This document shows positions 26,003 to 35,665 of a stretch of DNA of 64,000 nt, one piece after another. The position numbers and the translations under genes are program-made. Under the pieces are notes generated by a model. It was not told where the DNA came from. It was given only the letters and a program-made list of their open reading frames with translations, and searched no databases. The stretch is from an uncultured Lacinutrix sp. Lineage in GTDB: Bacteria; Bacteroidota; Bacteroidia; Flavobacteriales; Flavobacteriaceae. The first letter of the stretch is position 1. Each line of letters starts with the position of its first letter. The stretch is from contig NZ_CANMRQ010000011.1 in NCBI RefSeq assembly GCF_947500325.1, forward strand, positions 1 through 64,000. Reading direction: 5' to 3'.

Positions 26003-27034
26003 TTATTCGTAATATTCAATTTTTCGTTTTACTATTACTAAAGGTTTATTGTCTTTGTAATTTACTTTTTCTATCCAATTTTTCTTTGAATCATATTTAT
26101 ATTGATAACTCCAAATTGCTTTTGGTTTACTGTCACTTGGCTCATTTAATCTTTCAATTATATTACCATTTTCATTATATTTTTCCGTCTGGATAGTAAA
26201 ATAAGTATAATTTCCTTTTGGTTTATTTACAACTTTTTTGAGTTCTCCATTATTATGATAACTATATGTCCTTTCTTCATACGTTGAATCATTTTCAATA
26301 ATAAATTTTCCTAGAATTAAATTATTATTATTGTCATAAAAGTATTTGTTCTCATAATTTAAAGTATCCCAAGTTTTATATTCAATTATTTGTTCTTTCT
26401 CTTTAAGATTTTGGTTATTAAATTTTCTTTCTAATAGTTTAATAGGAATGTTGTTAAGTTTAAATTCATTTTCCGAAATCACATTATTATTTTTGTCATA
26501 TTTCACAATGTAAGTATTGAAAATGGTGTCATTTTGAATCACTTCTCTTTTAATTGGTCGATTATTCTCATCTCGTTGAATTTTATGAATTCTTTTAAAA
26601 TCCTTATCTGAAATTATCCATTGAGAGAGGCTGTCTTTATTATCATATATAAACTCATTGTCATAAAAAGACCTTTTGCCATAATAATTGTCAATTTCTT
26701 TTCTTTTAATCAAACGATCTTGCTCATCGTAAGAGTATATAATTTCATCACTTATTTTTCCATTAGAATAAAATTCTTTTGATGAAGTTAAATTACCAAG
26801 TTTGTTGAATTCTAAAAGTGAATTTCTGTCAAACGGAAGGGAATTAATTTTCTCACCTATTTTGAAAGCGTCATTTTCTACAATCAAGCTGAAAACCTCA
26901 GATTTTACAGATTTTACTTTTCCGTTTATGCCATAGTTAGACACGTCGTTTTTATATTGAGGACCAGCATTTGGTTTTGAGCAACCAAACAATAAAAGAC
27001 AGGTTATTAATGCTATTCCGAGTGTTTTTTTCAT
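26003..27034 (-). CDS. Lipoprotein with YD-like (RHS-type) repeats
   Basis: The 343-residue protein has a lipoprotein signal with the lipobox LLFGC (Cys18), so it should be anchored in the membrane. The rest is a series of roughly 20-residue Tyr/Asn-rich units such as YSYDEQDRLIKRKE, YKYDKNNNVISENE, YFYDNNNNLILGK, YSYHNNGELKKV and YKYDSKKNWIEKV. These resemble degenerate YD/RHS repeats of a beta-barrel shell. No toxin domain or RHS core motif is attached, and the protein is too short for a full shell. A role in surface binding is possible. It may also belong to the MORN/antitoxin-like repeats common in Bacteroidota. Confidence 0.65.
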   Translation of the reverse strand: MKKTLGIALITCLLLFGCSKPNAGPQYKNDVSNYGINGKVKSVKSEVFSLIVENDAFKIGEKINSLPFDRNSLLEFNKLGNLTSSKEFYSNGKISDEIIYSYDEQDRLIKRKEIDNYYGKRSFYDNEFIYDNKDSLSQWIISDKDFKRIHKIQRDENNRPIKREVIQNDTIFNTYIVKYDKNNNVISENEFKLNNIPIKLLERKFNNQNLKEKEQIIEYKTWDTLNYENKYFYDNNNNLILGKFIIENDSTYEERTYSYHNNGELKKVVNKPKGNYTYFTIQTEKYNENGNIIERLNEPSDSKPKAIWSYQYKYDSKKNWIEKVNYKDNKPLVIVKRKIEYYE

Positions 27035-27042
27035 ATGTTGCT

Positions 27043-27054
27043 TAACGGTCTTGT
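27043..27054 (-). repeat. Short motif shared upstream of two accessory genes (copy 2)
   Basis: TAACGGTCTTGT lies 8 nt upstream of the YD-repeat lipoprotein start. See the related TAACAGACTTGT at 25801-25812. Confidence 0.35.
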
Positions 27055-27875
27055 TAATATTAGAGATGTGTTTAATTGTATATAATCTTTATAGCATAAT
27101 TAGACAGCTATTTTAAAGAAATGTTACAAATAAATAAAATAGCTATAAAAATGAAATGCGATAATGAATAAAAGCAAGCTAAATACAATTATGCAATAGT
27201 TAATCTAATCCTCACAGAGCTAGTGATATGGATAAAATACATATTAAAAATAATCAGAGATATAATATAAGGGCAATAGTAAAGTATTTACCAAAATGTA
27301 GAAAAAAAGACTGCTAATTTATAAGCAGCCTTTAATTTAAAATGTTATTACTAATTAATTTAACCAAAACAATTTAATAAATAACATATCTATATAATAG
27401 AAACAACTATAATGTATAATACCCTAACTATTAATTATAAAAATGTATTAATAATCAAAAAAAAAACAGTAGTTAATCAATATGTTTATTTCAATGTATA
27501 GTGAGAATTACAAAAAAACTAACTACCTAAAATTTTATAAAATACCATTTATGTTTTTTAAATTTTTCTAACATAATAATTGAATTAAGATTAATAGTTA
27601 TTAAGATAATATAAACTATAAAAATAGTAGTTAAATCATTTTATTAATGCTAACAAAACGGCTTAAGTAATTTATTTGTTATGATACAATCAATGTTTCT
27701 TTTTAGTGACCCTTTAGCTCTGGCTATGAATTTACTTTATGTTTCATTAATTATTCATAATTCAAATGTAATTTTTAATTTAAAAACTAGCAGATAGATT
27801 TAGTTAACCTGCAGTTTGGTTAAGATGAATGAAATAAAAAGTATAGGTGAATAAAAATTAAAACAGTAGTAAATA

Positions 27876-27908
27876 AAAACTGCTTAATTCCCCTAATTAA
27901 GCAGTTTT
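27876..27908. terminator. Orphan terminator hairpin
   Basis: AAAACTGCTTAATT (27876-27889) and AATTAAGCAGTTTT (27895-27908) pair perfectly over 14 bp around CCCCT. No gene ends within 300 nt on either strand, so it may end an unannotated small RNA. Confidence 0.55.
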
Positions 27909-28178
27909 AGTGTAAACGATTGATTTATAACCATTAAATAAATCTTTCTTTTTCATAAGAATTTACACATATATAACAAGCGAGTAGACAAAAACCCTAC
28001 TTATAGAATAGGAAAAGTAGAATGTAATTATATTGAATTATGAGTAAGTAACTGTTTCCGTTTTAATTAGCCTAGGATAAACTCTAATTTTTTGGTTTGT
28101 TTTTTAGTTACTTTTGCTATCAATAAAATTAAAATAGCTATAAATAGCTTAAGACATTAAGGTGGATTTATATATAGT

Positions 28179-28224
28179 AAAAAGGCACTAAAAACTTAAT
28201 TACAAGTTGATAGTGCCTTTTTTT
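28179..28224. terminator. Terminator hairpin, right copy of a duplicated element
   Basis: AAAAAGGCACTA and TAGTGCCTTTTTTT close the hairpin. It serves the minus-strand yebC gene, whose stop is 19 nt away. It is a direct, near-identical copy of 24427-24472, with four differences, all in the inner part. Confidence 0.85.
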
Positions 28225-28242
28225 ATTATTCTTTTGAAGATT

Positions 28243-28965
28243 TTACTCTTCTGTACTTTCTTCCATTGTGTGGTATACGTTTTGTACATCGTCATTATCA
28301 TCTAATTTTTCTAGAAGCTTTTCAACATCTGCTTGTTGTTCTGGTGTTAATGCTTTTGTTACTTGCGGTATACGTTCAAATCCAGAGGATAAAATTTCAA
28401 TGTCACGTCTTTCTAATTCAGCTTGAATAGCTCCAAAACTTTCAAAAGGGGCATAAATTAATATACCATCATCGTCTGCAAAAACTTCTTCTGCTCCAAA
28501 ATCTATAAACTCTAATTCTACTTCTTCAGGATCTAAACCTTCAGCAGCAATTCTAAAATTACAAGTGTGATCAAACATAAAAACTACAGAACCAGAAGTT
28601 CCTAAACTTCCATTGCACTTATTAAAATAGCTACGAACATCTGCTACAGTTCTGGTGTTATTATCTGTTGCCGTTTCTACAAGTACTGCAATACCATGTG
28701 GTGCATAACCTTCAAAAAGAACCTCTTTAAAATCACCTTGGCTTTTATCACTTGCTTTTTTTATAGCACGCTCAACATTGTCTTTAGGCATATTTACAGC
28801 CTTTGCATTCTGTATTACTGCACGTAATCGCGAATTACTAGCTGGATCTGGTCCGCCTTCCTTGACAGCTATTACTATATCTTTTCCTATACGTGTAAAG
28901 GCCTTGCTCATAGCAGACCAACGTTTCATTTTTCGTGCTTTACGGAATTCAAAAGCTCTTCCCAT
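28243..28965 (-). CDS. YebC/PmpR family protein
   Basis: The 240-residue protein covers the whole YebC/PmpR/TACO1 fold. An N-terminal helical domain begins GRAFEFRKARKMKRWSAMSKAFTRIGKDI, and this is followed by RLRAVIQNAKAVNMPKDNVERAIKKAS. Two mixed domains come next, containing LFEGYAPHGIAVLVETATDNNTRT and GSLGTSGSVVFMFD. Members bind DNA as regulators or help ribosomes through proline stretches. The start is well set by family length. The last residues are acidic. It is transcribed alone. Confidence 0.93.
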   Translation of the reverse strand: MGRAFEFRKARKMKRWSAMSKAFTRIGKDIVIAVKEGGPDPASNSRLRAVIQNAKAVNMPKDNVERAIKKASDKSQGDFKEVLFEGYAPHGIAVLVETATDNNTRTVADVRSYFNKCNGSLGTSGSVVFMFDHTCNFRIAAEGLDPEEVELEFIDFGAEEVFADDDGILIYAPFESFGAIQAELERRDIEILSSGFERIPQVTKALTPEQQADVEKLLEKLDDNDDVQNVYHTMEESTEE

Positions 28966-29015
28966 ACTTAATCTTTTTTCATTCTCACAGATGTGAAAAT
29001 CTAATTATATTTTTT

Positions 29016-29035
29016 ATTTCTGCAAAAACAGAAAT
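29016..29035. repeat. ATTTCTG hairpin upstream of yebC
   Basis: ATTTCTG and CAGAAAT (7-bp stem, loop CAAAAA) lie about 50 nt upstream of the yebC start. The same stem, one pair longer, is found upstream of serA at 43736-43757. On neither strand is it followed by a T run, so it is not a normal terminator for the S41 operon. Confidence 0.45.
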
Positions 29036-29093
29036 GATAATGTTATTAATTTTTTAATGTATTTTGACAAATTTAAAAAAATCTACCAAAGTA

Positions 29094-30128
29094 TTAGTCT
29101 TTTGGTATATGTCTATCTAAAAATTTAGATTTTGTAGTTTCTAATTTTTCTAAGACTTTCTGCCTATTTGTATTTAAACTAGCACTTACTTTATTATAAC
29201 TAGCACCAGCTTTATTGATTTCTTTTATTTTTTTGTTGTAAGCATCAACTTGTTCTTTAGTCCTTTTCTTTTCTGGTGTTTTTTCTAAAGTGTTTTTTAT
29301 AGTTTGAAAATCGTCCTGCAAAATTAAGAAATCGGCAATTTGCGAAATTTTATTTTCGGTTTCATCAATAAAATATTCAAAAACAGTTTTTGTTGCAGCA
29401 ATAAGGCTTTTATCTGTTTTATAAGTTTTTTGCGTTTTTAAAATTTCTAAACCTTCCTTTGCTGTTTCATTTAATGCATTAGTATTTTGTTGTATACCAC
29501 TTACATCATTATTGTTAATAGCATCCCACAAATAGACTTCATTAATATATACTTTATAGAAAATTAAGTGAAGTGCATTTGTATGGTTGAATACTTGATT
29601 AGAAATTTCCATTTTTTTCCCTAAATCATCATCACTTTCTATAACATTAATTTTATGCTTAGCAGCAAAAGCATAAAAATTAGCTTCATATTCTGCTTGA
29701 GAATCAGCCATTTTTTTATCGGCTAATTCTTGAGCAATAATATAAGCTTCCATCAAGTCATATGACTGCTCCGCAACAGCTTTCATGTCTATAATTTTTG
29801 CATAATCTTGTTTTAATAGGCTTTCATTTAAACGCATGTGTTTTAATACATTGTTTTTATAATCGTCACCATCAAACCCTTGTGCTCTTTCTATTTTTGC
29901 AATAGCTCTTTCAACTGTTTTTATTAATACTTTCCTTTTTTTATTAATATTCTTATCGCTTTTACTATGTGCTACAGCTTTAGTATATTTCCATGTGCTT
30001 TTTGTAACGATTTCTTGTTCTTTTCTAAGAAAGTCTAAGTATTCTACTGCGGTATCAAAACTTTGCGCGTTTGATTGAAATGAAGCGATTAATAATAAAG
30101 CGAAAAGTAATTTTGTTAGTATTCTCAT
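29094..30128 (-). CDS. Secreted helical protein, LIC11966-like
   Basis: The 344-residue protein has a signal peptide (about 1-21, cleaved after SNA). The remainder is almost entirely alpha-helical and rich in Lys, Glu and Ala, with no transmembrane part. It is consistent with the LIC11966 surface-protein family, whose function is unknown. Its first base overlaps the last base of the S41 peptidase gene, so the two are coupled. It may be a substrate or adaptor of that protease, but this is only inferred from the gene pair. Confidence 0.6.
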   Translation of the reverse strand: MRILTKLLFALLLIASFQSNAQSFDTAVEYLDFLRKEQEIVTKSTWKYTKAVAHSKSDKNINKKRKVLIKTVERAIAKIERAQGFDGDDYKNNVLKHMRLNESLLKQDYAKIIDMKAVAEQSYDLMEAYIIAQELADKKMADSQAEYEANFYAFAAKHKINVIESDDDLGKKMEISNQVFNHTNALHLIFYKVYINEVYLWDAINNNDVSGIQQNTNALNETAKEGLEILKTQKTYKTDKSLIAATKTVFEYFIDETENKISQIADFLILQDDFQTIKNTLEKTPEKKRTKEQVDAYNKKIKEINKAGASYNKVSASLNTNRQKVLEKLETTKSKFLDRHIPKD

Positions 30129-32182
30129 TAGTTATTGTTTGAATTTAGGTAATCGGTTAGTATGTTTTGACCTTCTTTTATATAGATGTCTAGTGATAGT
30201 TCTTTAATTATTTTATCATTTTCTTCTTTGTCATCCTCGTTATATGCTAAAAGTTCTAATGTAGATTTTGTGTTTTCTATTTTTAATAAGCTTGTTTCTT
30301 GATTCTCTTCTTTAAAAATAGAATTCATGATGGCTTTTCTAGCATCCATTTCTTTAGCAATGCTTTTAAGTGTTAATTTATAGCGCTTCCCTTTATTGAA
30401 TAGGATATTATAGAATGTTGAATTTGCTTTTTTAATATCTTTAAATGTAACACTTTCATTTACTCTTTTTAAACTTTTTTGAATCGTTTCTTTTAAATTT
30501 AATGGTTTTAATGGGCGATGTTTAAGAGTAACTTCAGTTGAATCATTTTTTAATGCATTTGGGTTAAAACGCTCAGCCGTTTCAAAATTATCATAAAGCG
30601 ATGGTAAAACGATATCTGGTGTTATACCTAAAGATTGATGACTTTTGCCTGTTACACGATAAAACACTTGTTTGGTTAGCTTACTAAACCCAAGATTTTT
30701 GTTTTTATGTAACGGAAGAATAGTTTGTGCACTTGATTTTCCGTAAGTTGTAGATCCCACTATAATAGCTCTATTATAATCTTGCATTGCAGCTGAAAAA
30801 AACTCTGATGCCGAAGCACTAAACTCATTTACTAAAATGATTAATGGTTTATTAAATAGGCTACCACGTTTATTATCACGAACGGTATAACTTTCGTTAG
30901 CTTTAGATGTAATAATTGCTACAGGACCGCGATCTATAAACATACCAGATAATTCTATGGCTTCTTGCATAGAACCACCACCATTAAAACGTAAATCTAG
31001 TATTAAACCTTCAATGTTTTCCTTTTGTAATTTATAGAGTTCTTTAGCAATATCTGTTGTTAATCCACGGCCATTTGGCGACTCTAGATTAGTATAAAAA
31101 CTTGGAATTTTTATATAGCCGTATTTTTGTGTTTCATTAATTAAATAACCTCTAACAGAATTTAATTCAACTCTTATTTTGCTTTTTGTGAGTGTAATGT
31201 TTTGTAGTGTTCCGTTTTTCTTTTTAACTGAAAATGTAATAGTTTTATGCTCTTCTTTGTTAGTGAATTGTTTAACATCTTCATTTGAAACGCAAAACAT
31301 TTCTAAAGAACTTTTTGATGTTTTTAAGGTTTTTAATATATCATCCTTTTCAATTTTTCCATTTTTAAATGCTGCACCTCCAGGGATTATATGTGCAACT
31401 ACAATGTCACCGTTTTTATTTTTTTTAGTAATGATTCCAAAAGATAATTGACTTTTAGATAATTGATTTTCATAAGTTATTTTCTCGGTATCATTAAAAA
31501 AAGTAGAATTTGGATCATTTACTAGAACCAAAGCATTTAAAAACGTTTCTTCAACTAGACGTTTTATTCCGCCTATTTTATTACCAATTTCATCAAGTAA
31601 GCAGAGCTCATTATTTATAATTTTTTCTTTAACTTCTACTTCTAATGTTTTAAAGTCACCTTCTATGGTGCTTATATCTTTATATTCATCAATAAGTTTT
31701 ATAATTACTTTATAGCTTACTTTTTTGCGTAGTCTTTTATCAAGTTCAGCTTCGTCTTTACTATAGGTAAATTCTTTTCTTGGGGTAAACTGAAGTGTTT
31801 GAGATCCTGAATAGTCTAAAGGTTTTGTTTTTAGAGCTTCTAATTTAGATTTAATAGTATTAATTCGCGTTTTTAAAACCGAAGTATAATTTGTAATAAA
31901 ATCACAATTTGAATCTTTAATATAATCATCGAATTTATATGCTTCAGCTTTAAACAATTCAATATCTGTTTTAAGAAATATTTCTTTTTCAATATCTAGT
32001 TGTTTAATAAATAAATCAAAAATACCTTTTGATGTTTCATCATTTAATAGTTTTGGAGCGTAATGTTGATTCTTAATTAAAACGTTTAATGCAGAAACTT
32101 GCTCACAAAAAAGCGGTGTATCTTGACTAAAAACATTTAGTGAAAATAAAAAGATGAAGAGCGAAAAAAATCTATGAATCAT
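30128..32182 (-). CDS. S41 family C-terminal processing protease
   Basis: The 684-residue exported protease has a signal peptide (about 1-19, ending VFS). It carries an N-terminal helical region, a PDZ domain (about 235-320: GIITKKNKNGDIVVAHIIPGGAAF) and the S41 catalytic domain (about 345-540). The nucleophile is in LVNEFSASASEFFSAAM and the general base Lys is in STTYGKSSAQT. A C-terminal domain (about 560-684) is like the DUF3340 part of Tsp/Prc. Such enzymes trim periplasmic or outer-membrane proteins from the C-terminus. It is coupled to the LIC11966-like gene. Confidence 0.9.
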   Translation of the reverse strand: MIHRFFSLFIFLFSLNVFSQDTPLFCEQVSALNVLIKNQHYAPKLLNDETSKGIFDLFIKQLDIEKEIFLKTDIELFKAEAYKFDDYIKDSNCDFITNYTSVLKTRINTIKSKLEALKTKPLDYSGSQTLQFTPRKEFTYSKDEAELDKRLRKKVSYKVIIKLIDEYKDISTIEGDFKTLEVEVKEKIINNELCLLDEIGNKIGGIKRLVEETFLNALVLVNDPNSTFFNDTEKITYENQLSKSQLSFGIITKKNKNGDIVVAHIIPGGAAFKNGKIEKDDILKTLKTSKSSLEMFCVSNEDVKQFTNKEEHKTITFSVKKKNGTLQNITLTKSKIRVELNSVRGYLINETQKYGYIKIPSFYTNLESPNGRGLTTDIAKELYKLQKENIEGLILDLRFNGGGSMQEAIELSGMFIDRGPVAIITSKANESYTVRDNKRGSLFNKPLIILVNEFSASASEFFSAAMQDYNRAIIVGSTTYGKSSAQTILPLHKNKNLGFSKLTKQVFYRVTGKSHQSLGITPDIVLPSLYDNFETAERFNPNALKNDSTEVTLKHRPLKPLNLKETIQKSLKRVNESVTFKDIKKANSTFYNILFNKGKRYKLTLKSIAKEMDARKAIMNSIFKEENQETSLLKIENTKSTLELLAYNEDDKEENDKIIKELSLDIYIKEGQNILTDYLNSNNN

Positions 32183-32243
32183 TTCTATTAGCTAGAACAT
32201 GTAAAATACTAAAATTAGAGAAGTATAATAAATTAAATAAGAC

Positions 32244-32534
32244 TTATTCTTCTTCTTCAACAATACCTTCTATGGCTAATGCTAAATTTATATCCTTTAT
32301 AGTAACACCGTCTGCATCATGTGTAGATAATGATATGTTTAAAATATTATAAGTGTTAGACCAATCTGGATGATGGTTAAGGGCTTCACACTCAAAAGCA
32401 ATACGACTCATAGCACTAAAACAATCTTTAAAGTTATTGAATTCGTATTCTGTATGAATTGCATTGTCCACATAATCCCATTCTGGTAATTTTTCTAAAT
32501 GCTTTTCTATTTCTTTTTCTGATAGCTTTTCCAT
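32244..32534 (-). CDS. 4a-hydroxytetrahydrobiopterin dehydratase (PCD/DCoH)
   Basis: The 96-residue protein shows the conserved pterin-dehydratase block NHHPDWSNTYNIL (53-65) followed by STHDADGVTIKDINLA. His54, His55 and the later His72 are the expected active-site histidines. It dehydrates the 4a-carbinolamine formed during aromatic amino-acid hydroxylation. No hydroxylase is encoded in the window. It is in the same orientation as the S41 and RmlD-like genes, with gaps of about 60 nt on each side. Confidence 0.93.
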   Translation of the reverse strand: MEKLSEKEIEKHLEKLPEWDYVDNAIHTEYEFNNFKDCFSAMSRIAFECEALNHHPDWSNTYNILNISLSTHDADGVTIKDINLALAIEGIVEEEE

Positions 32535-32593
32535 CTTTTTTTTATTTTAGTTTTCTTAGTTTGTAATTTAATGATTTCTAGAGAGACATTCTA

Positions 32594-33427
32594 TTAAACT
32601 TCTAATTCATTTAGAACCTCACTACTTATTAATTGTAGATGTTTTGGTAGTTTATTATGCTTACTCATTACTGCTAAATAACGATCGTTATTTGTTGTAT
32701 AAACATTTTTAAAAGTAGGTTTATAATCTCCTAATGTTTCAATAATTTCTTTTATAAAATCGTCATGATGTACCAAATCGTTGCTTCCTAAGTGAAATAT
32801 TCCAGATTTATTACGATTAATAATATAATGTATTTGTTGTGTTACTTTAGACTCTGTAGTTACATTCATTATTAAGTTTGGAAATACTTCAATAGGTAGT
32901 CCTTCTTTTAAAAAAGCTTTTATTTCTTTTATTCTTGGAGACTGCGAACCAAAAACCATTGGTAAGCGTATAATTGCTATTTGTTTTTTTTGTAGACGTA
33001 ATAGCATATTTTCAATTTTAATTTTGAAATGACCATACATGCTGTGACTTAGGGTTTTATCGGTTTCATAACTAGGAAACTTACTATAGGCATCAAAAAC
33101 ATTAGCAGATGATAAGTATATAAGTTTTGCATCGTTAGCTACTAGGTATTCAATTATATGAGCATGAGTAATAACTTGTGCAGAAAAGTTGCCACGAAGT
33201 GCCGAAACAATTACTGTAGGCTTTATGGCTTCTAGAATTTCGAAAATATCATCTTCTTCAACATTGTATTGAAAATAATGTTGATTTTTATCATAATTAT
33301 AATTGTCTGTTCTATAAGTGCCAAAAGTTCTAAAATAGGAGCATAGCTCTTTATAAATAGCTTCTCCTAAAAAACCACTGGCGCCTAAAACAAGGATTCT
33401 ATTTTTTTTATCGACAATTTTTTTCAT
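32594..33427 (-). CDS. RmlD-like NAD(P)-dependent sugar nucleotide reductase/epimerase
   Basis: The 277-residue short-chain dehydrogenase of the extended type has the nucleotide-binding loop GASGFLG (15-21) and a Ser/Tyr/Lys active site with YGHFK. The fold and size match the RmlD (dTDP-4-dehydrorhamnose reductase) group. No rmlABC genes are nearby, so the sugar substrate is not known. It ends 59 nt before the pterin dehydratase gene and begins 22 nt after glutaminase, suggesting that a minus-strand operon runs from gcvT. Confidence 0.75.
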   Translation of the reverse strand: MKKIVDKKNRILVLGASGFLGEAIYKELCSYFRTFGTYRTDNYNYDKNQHYFQYNVEEDDIFEILEAIKPTVIVSALRGNFSAQVITHAHIIEYLVANDAKLIYLSSANVFDAYSKFPSYETDKTLSHSMYGHFKIKIENMLLRLQKKQIAIIRLPMVFGSQSPRIKEIKAFLKEGLPIEVFPNLIMNVTTESKVTQQIHYIINRNKSGIFHLGSNDLVHHDDFIKEIIETLGDYKPTFKNVYTTNNDRYLAVMSKHNKLPKHLQLISSEVLNELEV

Positions 33428-33449
33428 TCAAAATGTATTAAAAGTCTAA

Positions 33450-34364
33450 TTAAAAAATAGAACGACCAGTTTTGGTAGTAAAGTATTCTAAAGCCTGCAT
33501 ACCTAAAAGAGAGTTGCCTTTAGGGTTAAGTCCTGGTGCCCATGTAGAGATTACAAAGTCGTTAGGAAGTAATGCAACAATACCACCACCAACACCACTT
33601 TTACCTGGTAAGCCAACCTCAAAAGCAAATTCACCAGCTTCATCATAAAAGCCACAAGTAAGCATTATAGCATTGATTCTTTTTGTATGGCTTGAAGAAA
33701 TATGTTGTACATTATTAATACATTTTCCTTTATTAGCAAAAAGGAAAAAGGCTTTTGAGAGTTGCGAGCAAGTCATTTCTAATGCACATTGATGAAAATA
33801 AAAGTCTAAAACTACTTCTATATCATTATTAAGATTGCCAAATGATTTTAAAAGATTTGCTGCTGCATAATTTTTAAAACCTGTGCGTTTTTCTGATGCA
33901 GCAACATCTACATTATAATTTATACTATTATCATTTGTAATGATTCTTACATAGTTTAAGAAATCTGTTTTGGGATGTTTTAAATGTGTTACTAAAATAT
34001 CTGCTACTACTATTGCTCCAGCATTAATTAACGGGTTTCTTGGTATTCCAGCTTCTAATTCTAGTAGCGATAAATGATTAAATGGATTTCCAGATGGTTC
34101 TACATCCATACGATCCCATATACGGTTATCTTCAAAAGCAATTGCTTTTGATAATGCTAATACTTTAGAAATACTTTGAATAGAAAAAGGCACATTCCAA
34201 TCTCCAATTTGAAATGTGCGCCCATCTATATGTTGTATATGAATACCAAAACTATTTTTATTTTGTTTAGATAACTCAGGAATATAAGAAGCTACAACAC
34301 CTTTGTTCTGAGATTGTTTTAACTCATAGTAAATGGCTTCAATAGTCTCTTGAAAATCTATCAT
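33450..34364 (-). CDS. glsA: Glutaminase A
   Basis: The 304-residue glutaminase belongs to the serine beta-lactamase-like fold. It has the Ser-x-x-Lys pair in IQSISKVLAL (about 62-71), the block LEAGIPRNPLINAGAI (about 104-119) and the late GLPGKSGVGGGI turn. It hydrolyses glutamine to glutamate and ammonia in the cytosol. It lies 8 nt after gcvT on the same strand, so the two are almost certainly cotranscribed, although their pathways are not directly linked. Confidence 0.93.
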   Translation of the reverse strand: MIDFQETIEAIYYELKQSQNKGVVASYIPELSKQNKNSFGIHIQHIDGRTFQIGDWNVPFSIQSISKVLALSKAIAFEDNRIWDRMDVEPSGNPFNHLSLLELEAGIPRNPLINAGAIVVADILVTHLKHPKTDFLNYVRIITNDNSINYNVDVAASEKRTGFKNYAAANLLKSFGNLNNDIEVVLDFYFHQCALEMTCSQLSKAFFLFANKGKCINNVQHISSSHTKRINAIMLTCGFYDEAGEFAFEVGLPGKSGVGGGIVALLPNDFVISTWAPGLNPKGNSLLGMQALEYFTTKTGRSIF

Positions 34365-34372
34365 AAAATAGT

Positions 34373-35446
34373 TTATCCTTTATAAAAAGGTAATTTTACT
34401 ACTGTAGCTGGTACAGCATTTTTACGAATTTGAATATTGATTTTACTATTTACATCTGCAAATACTTTAGGTACATATCCTAAACCAATACCTTTACCCA
34501 TACTTGGAGACATAGTACCAGAGGTTACTTCTCCTATTTTTTTACCTTGTCCGTCAACAATATCATAACCTTGTCTTGGAATACCTCTTTCATCTAGTTC
34601 GAAAGCAATTAGTTTACGTTCTACACCACGACGTTTTTGATCCTCTAGGGCTTCACAGTTAGTAAAATCTTTAGTAAATTTTGTAATCCAACCTAACCCA
34701 GCTTCAAGTGGAGATGTTGTATCATCAATATCATTTCCATATAGACAATACCCCATTTCTAAACGCAAAGTATCACGAGCTGCAAGACCAATTGGTTTTG
34801 CTCCAGCTTCGGTTACTTTGTCCCATACTTGTTTTACTTCACTGTTTTTGCAATAGATTTCAAATCCACCACTTCCTGTATAACCAGTTGCTGAAATAAT
34901 AACGTTATCTATACCAGCAAAATCACCAACTACAAAATTGTAAAATTTAATTTCTGCTAAATCATGACTAGATAAAGCTTGCATTTTTTCTACAGCATTT
35001 GGACCTTGTATAGCTAAAAGAGAGTAGTCTTCACTAATATCTTTCATTTCTGCACCTACATCATTTTTAGAAGAAATCCAGTTCCAGTCTTTTTCAATAT
35101 TACTGGCATTTACTACTAATAAGTAAGTCTCTTCTTTTACTTTATAAACGATTAAATCATCTACAATACCACCATCGTTATTTGGTAAACAAGAATATTG
35201 TGCTTTACCTATTGTAAGCTTAGAAGCATCGTTACTACATACTTTTTGTATTAAATCTAAAGCATTAGGGCCTTCTATTAAAAATTCCCCCATATGTGAG
35301 ACGTCAAAAACGCCACAATCTTTTCTTACGGCTTCATGTTCTATGTTTACACCATCGTATTGTACTGGCATATTATATCCTGCAAAAGGAACCATTTTAG
35401 CATTTAATGCTTCATGTGTTGCTGTTAAAGCTGTGTTTTTCATCAA
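34373..35446 (-). CDS. gcvT: Glycine cleavage system T protein (aminomethyltransferase)
   Basis: The 357-residue folate-binding protein transfers the methylene group from the aminomethyl-lipoyl H protein to tetrahydrofolate. Typical segments are [37 protein letters not shown] and the C-terminal [20 protein letters not shown]. The first two codons are both Met, so the start may be 3 nt later. Genes for the H and P proteins are absent here. It heads the minus-strand operon with glsA. Confidence 0.95.
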   Translation of the reverse strand: MMKNTALTATHEALNAKMVPFAGYNMPVQYDGVNIEHEAVRKDCGVFDVSHMGEFLIEGPNALDLIQKVCSNDASKLTIGKAQYSCLPNNDGGIVDDLIVYKVKEETYLLVVNASNIEKDWNWISSKNDVGAEMKDISEDYSLLAIQGPNAVEKMQALSSHDLAEIKFYNFVVGDFAGIDNVIISATGYTGSGGFEIYCKNSEVKQVWDKVTEAGAKPIGLAARDTLRLEMGYCLYGNDIDDTTSPLEAGLGWITKFTKDFTNCEALEDQKRRGVERKLIAFELDERGIPRQGYDIVDGQGKKIGEVTSGTMSPSMGKGIGLGYVPKVFADVNSKINIQIRKNAVPATVVKLPFYKG

Positions 35447-35510
35447 AAAAAGTTTTTTGTTTCCATAAAAAGCGGAAACCTCAATTAATTATAGTTGATA
35501 ATTTGAAAAA

Positions 35511-35518
35511 CAAAAGTA
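35511..35518 (-). promoter_or_regulatory. -7 promoter element for gcvT
   Basis: Read on the minus strand, TACTTTTG matches TAnnTTTG. It sits 65 nt before the gcvT start. A small GTTTCC/GGAAAC hairpin (35458-35478) lies in the leader between them. No clear -33 box is visible. Confidence 0.4.
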
Positions 35519-35665
35519 TTGAAAATATTGATTCGTTTTTAACAGAAAACCGATTAATAATTTAATAATTTATTTACTGTTTTAATACTAAGTTGTGTAA
35601 TTGTAAACTCTAGTTTCTAAATTCATTTTTATTGGTTAAGTTTGGTATAAATAATTCCACTTAAC

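Larger units (their letters stand above)
27035..28178. other. Long AT-rich noncoding region
   Basis: About 1.1 kb carries no convincing gene on either strand. It is very AT-rich, with frequent stops in all frames. It holds a weak hairpin (CTGCT ... AGCAG, about 27310-27330) and a perfect terminator-like hairpin at 27876-27908. A short motif lies at 27043-27054 and the right duplicated terminator just beyond its end. It could hide a small RNA or be the remains of deleted genes. Confidence 0.6.
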
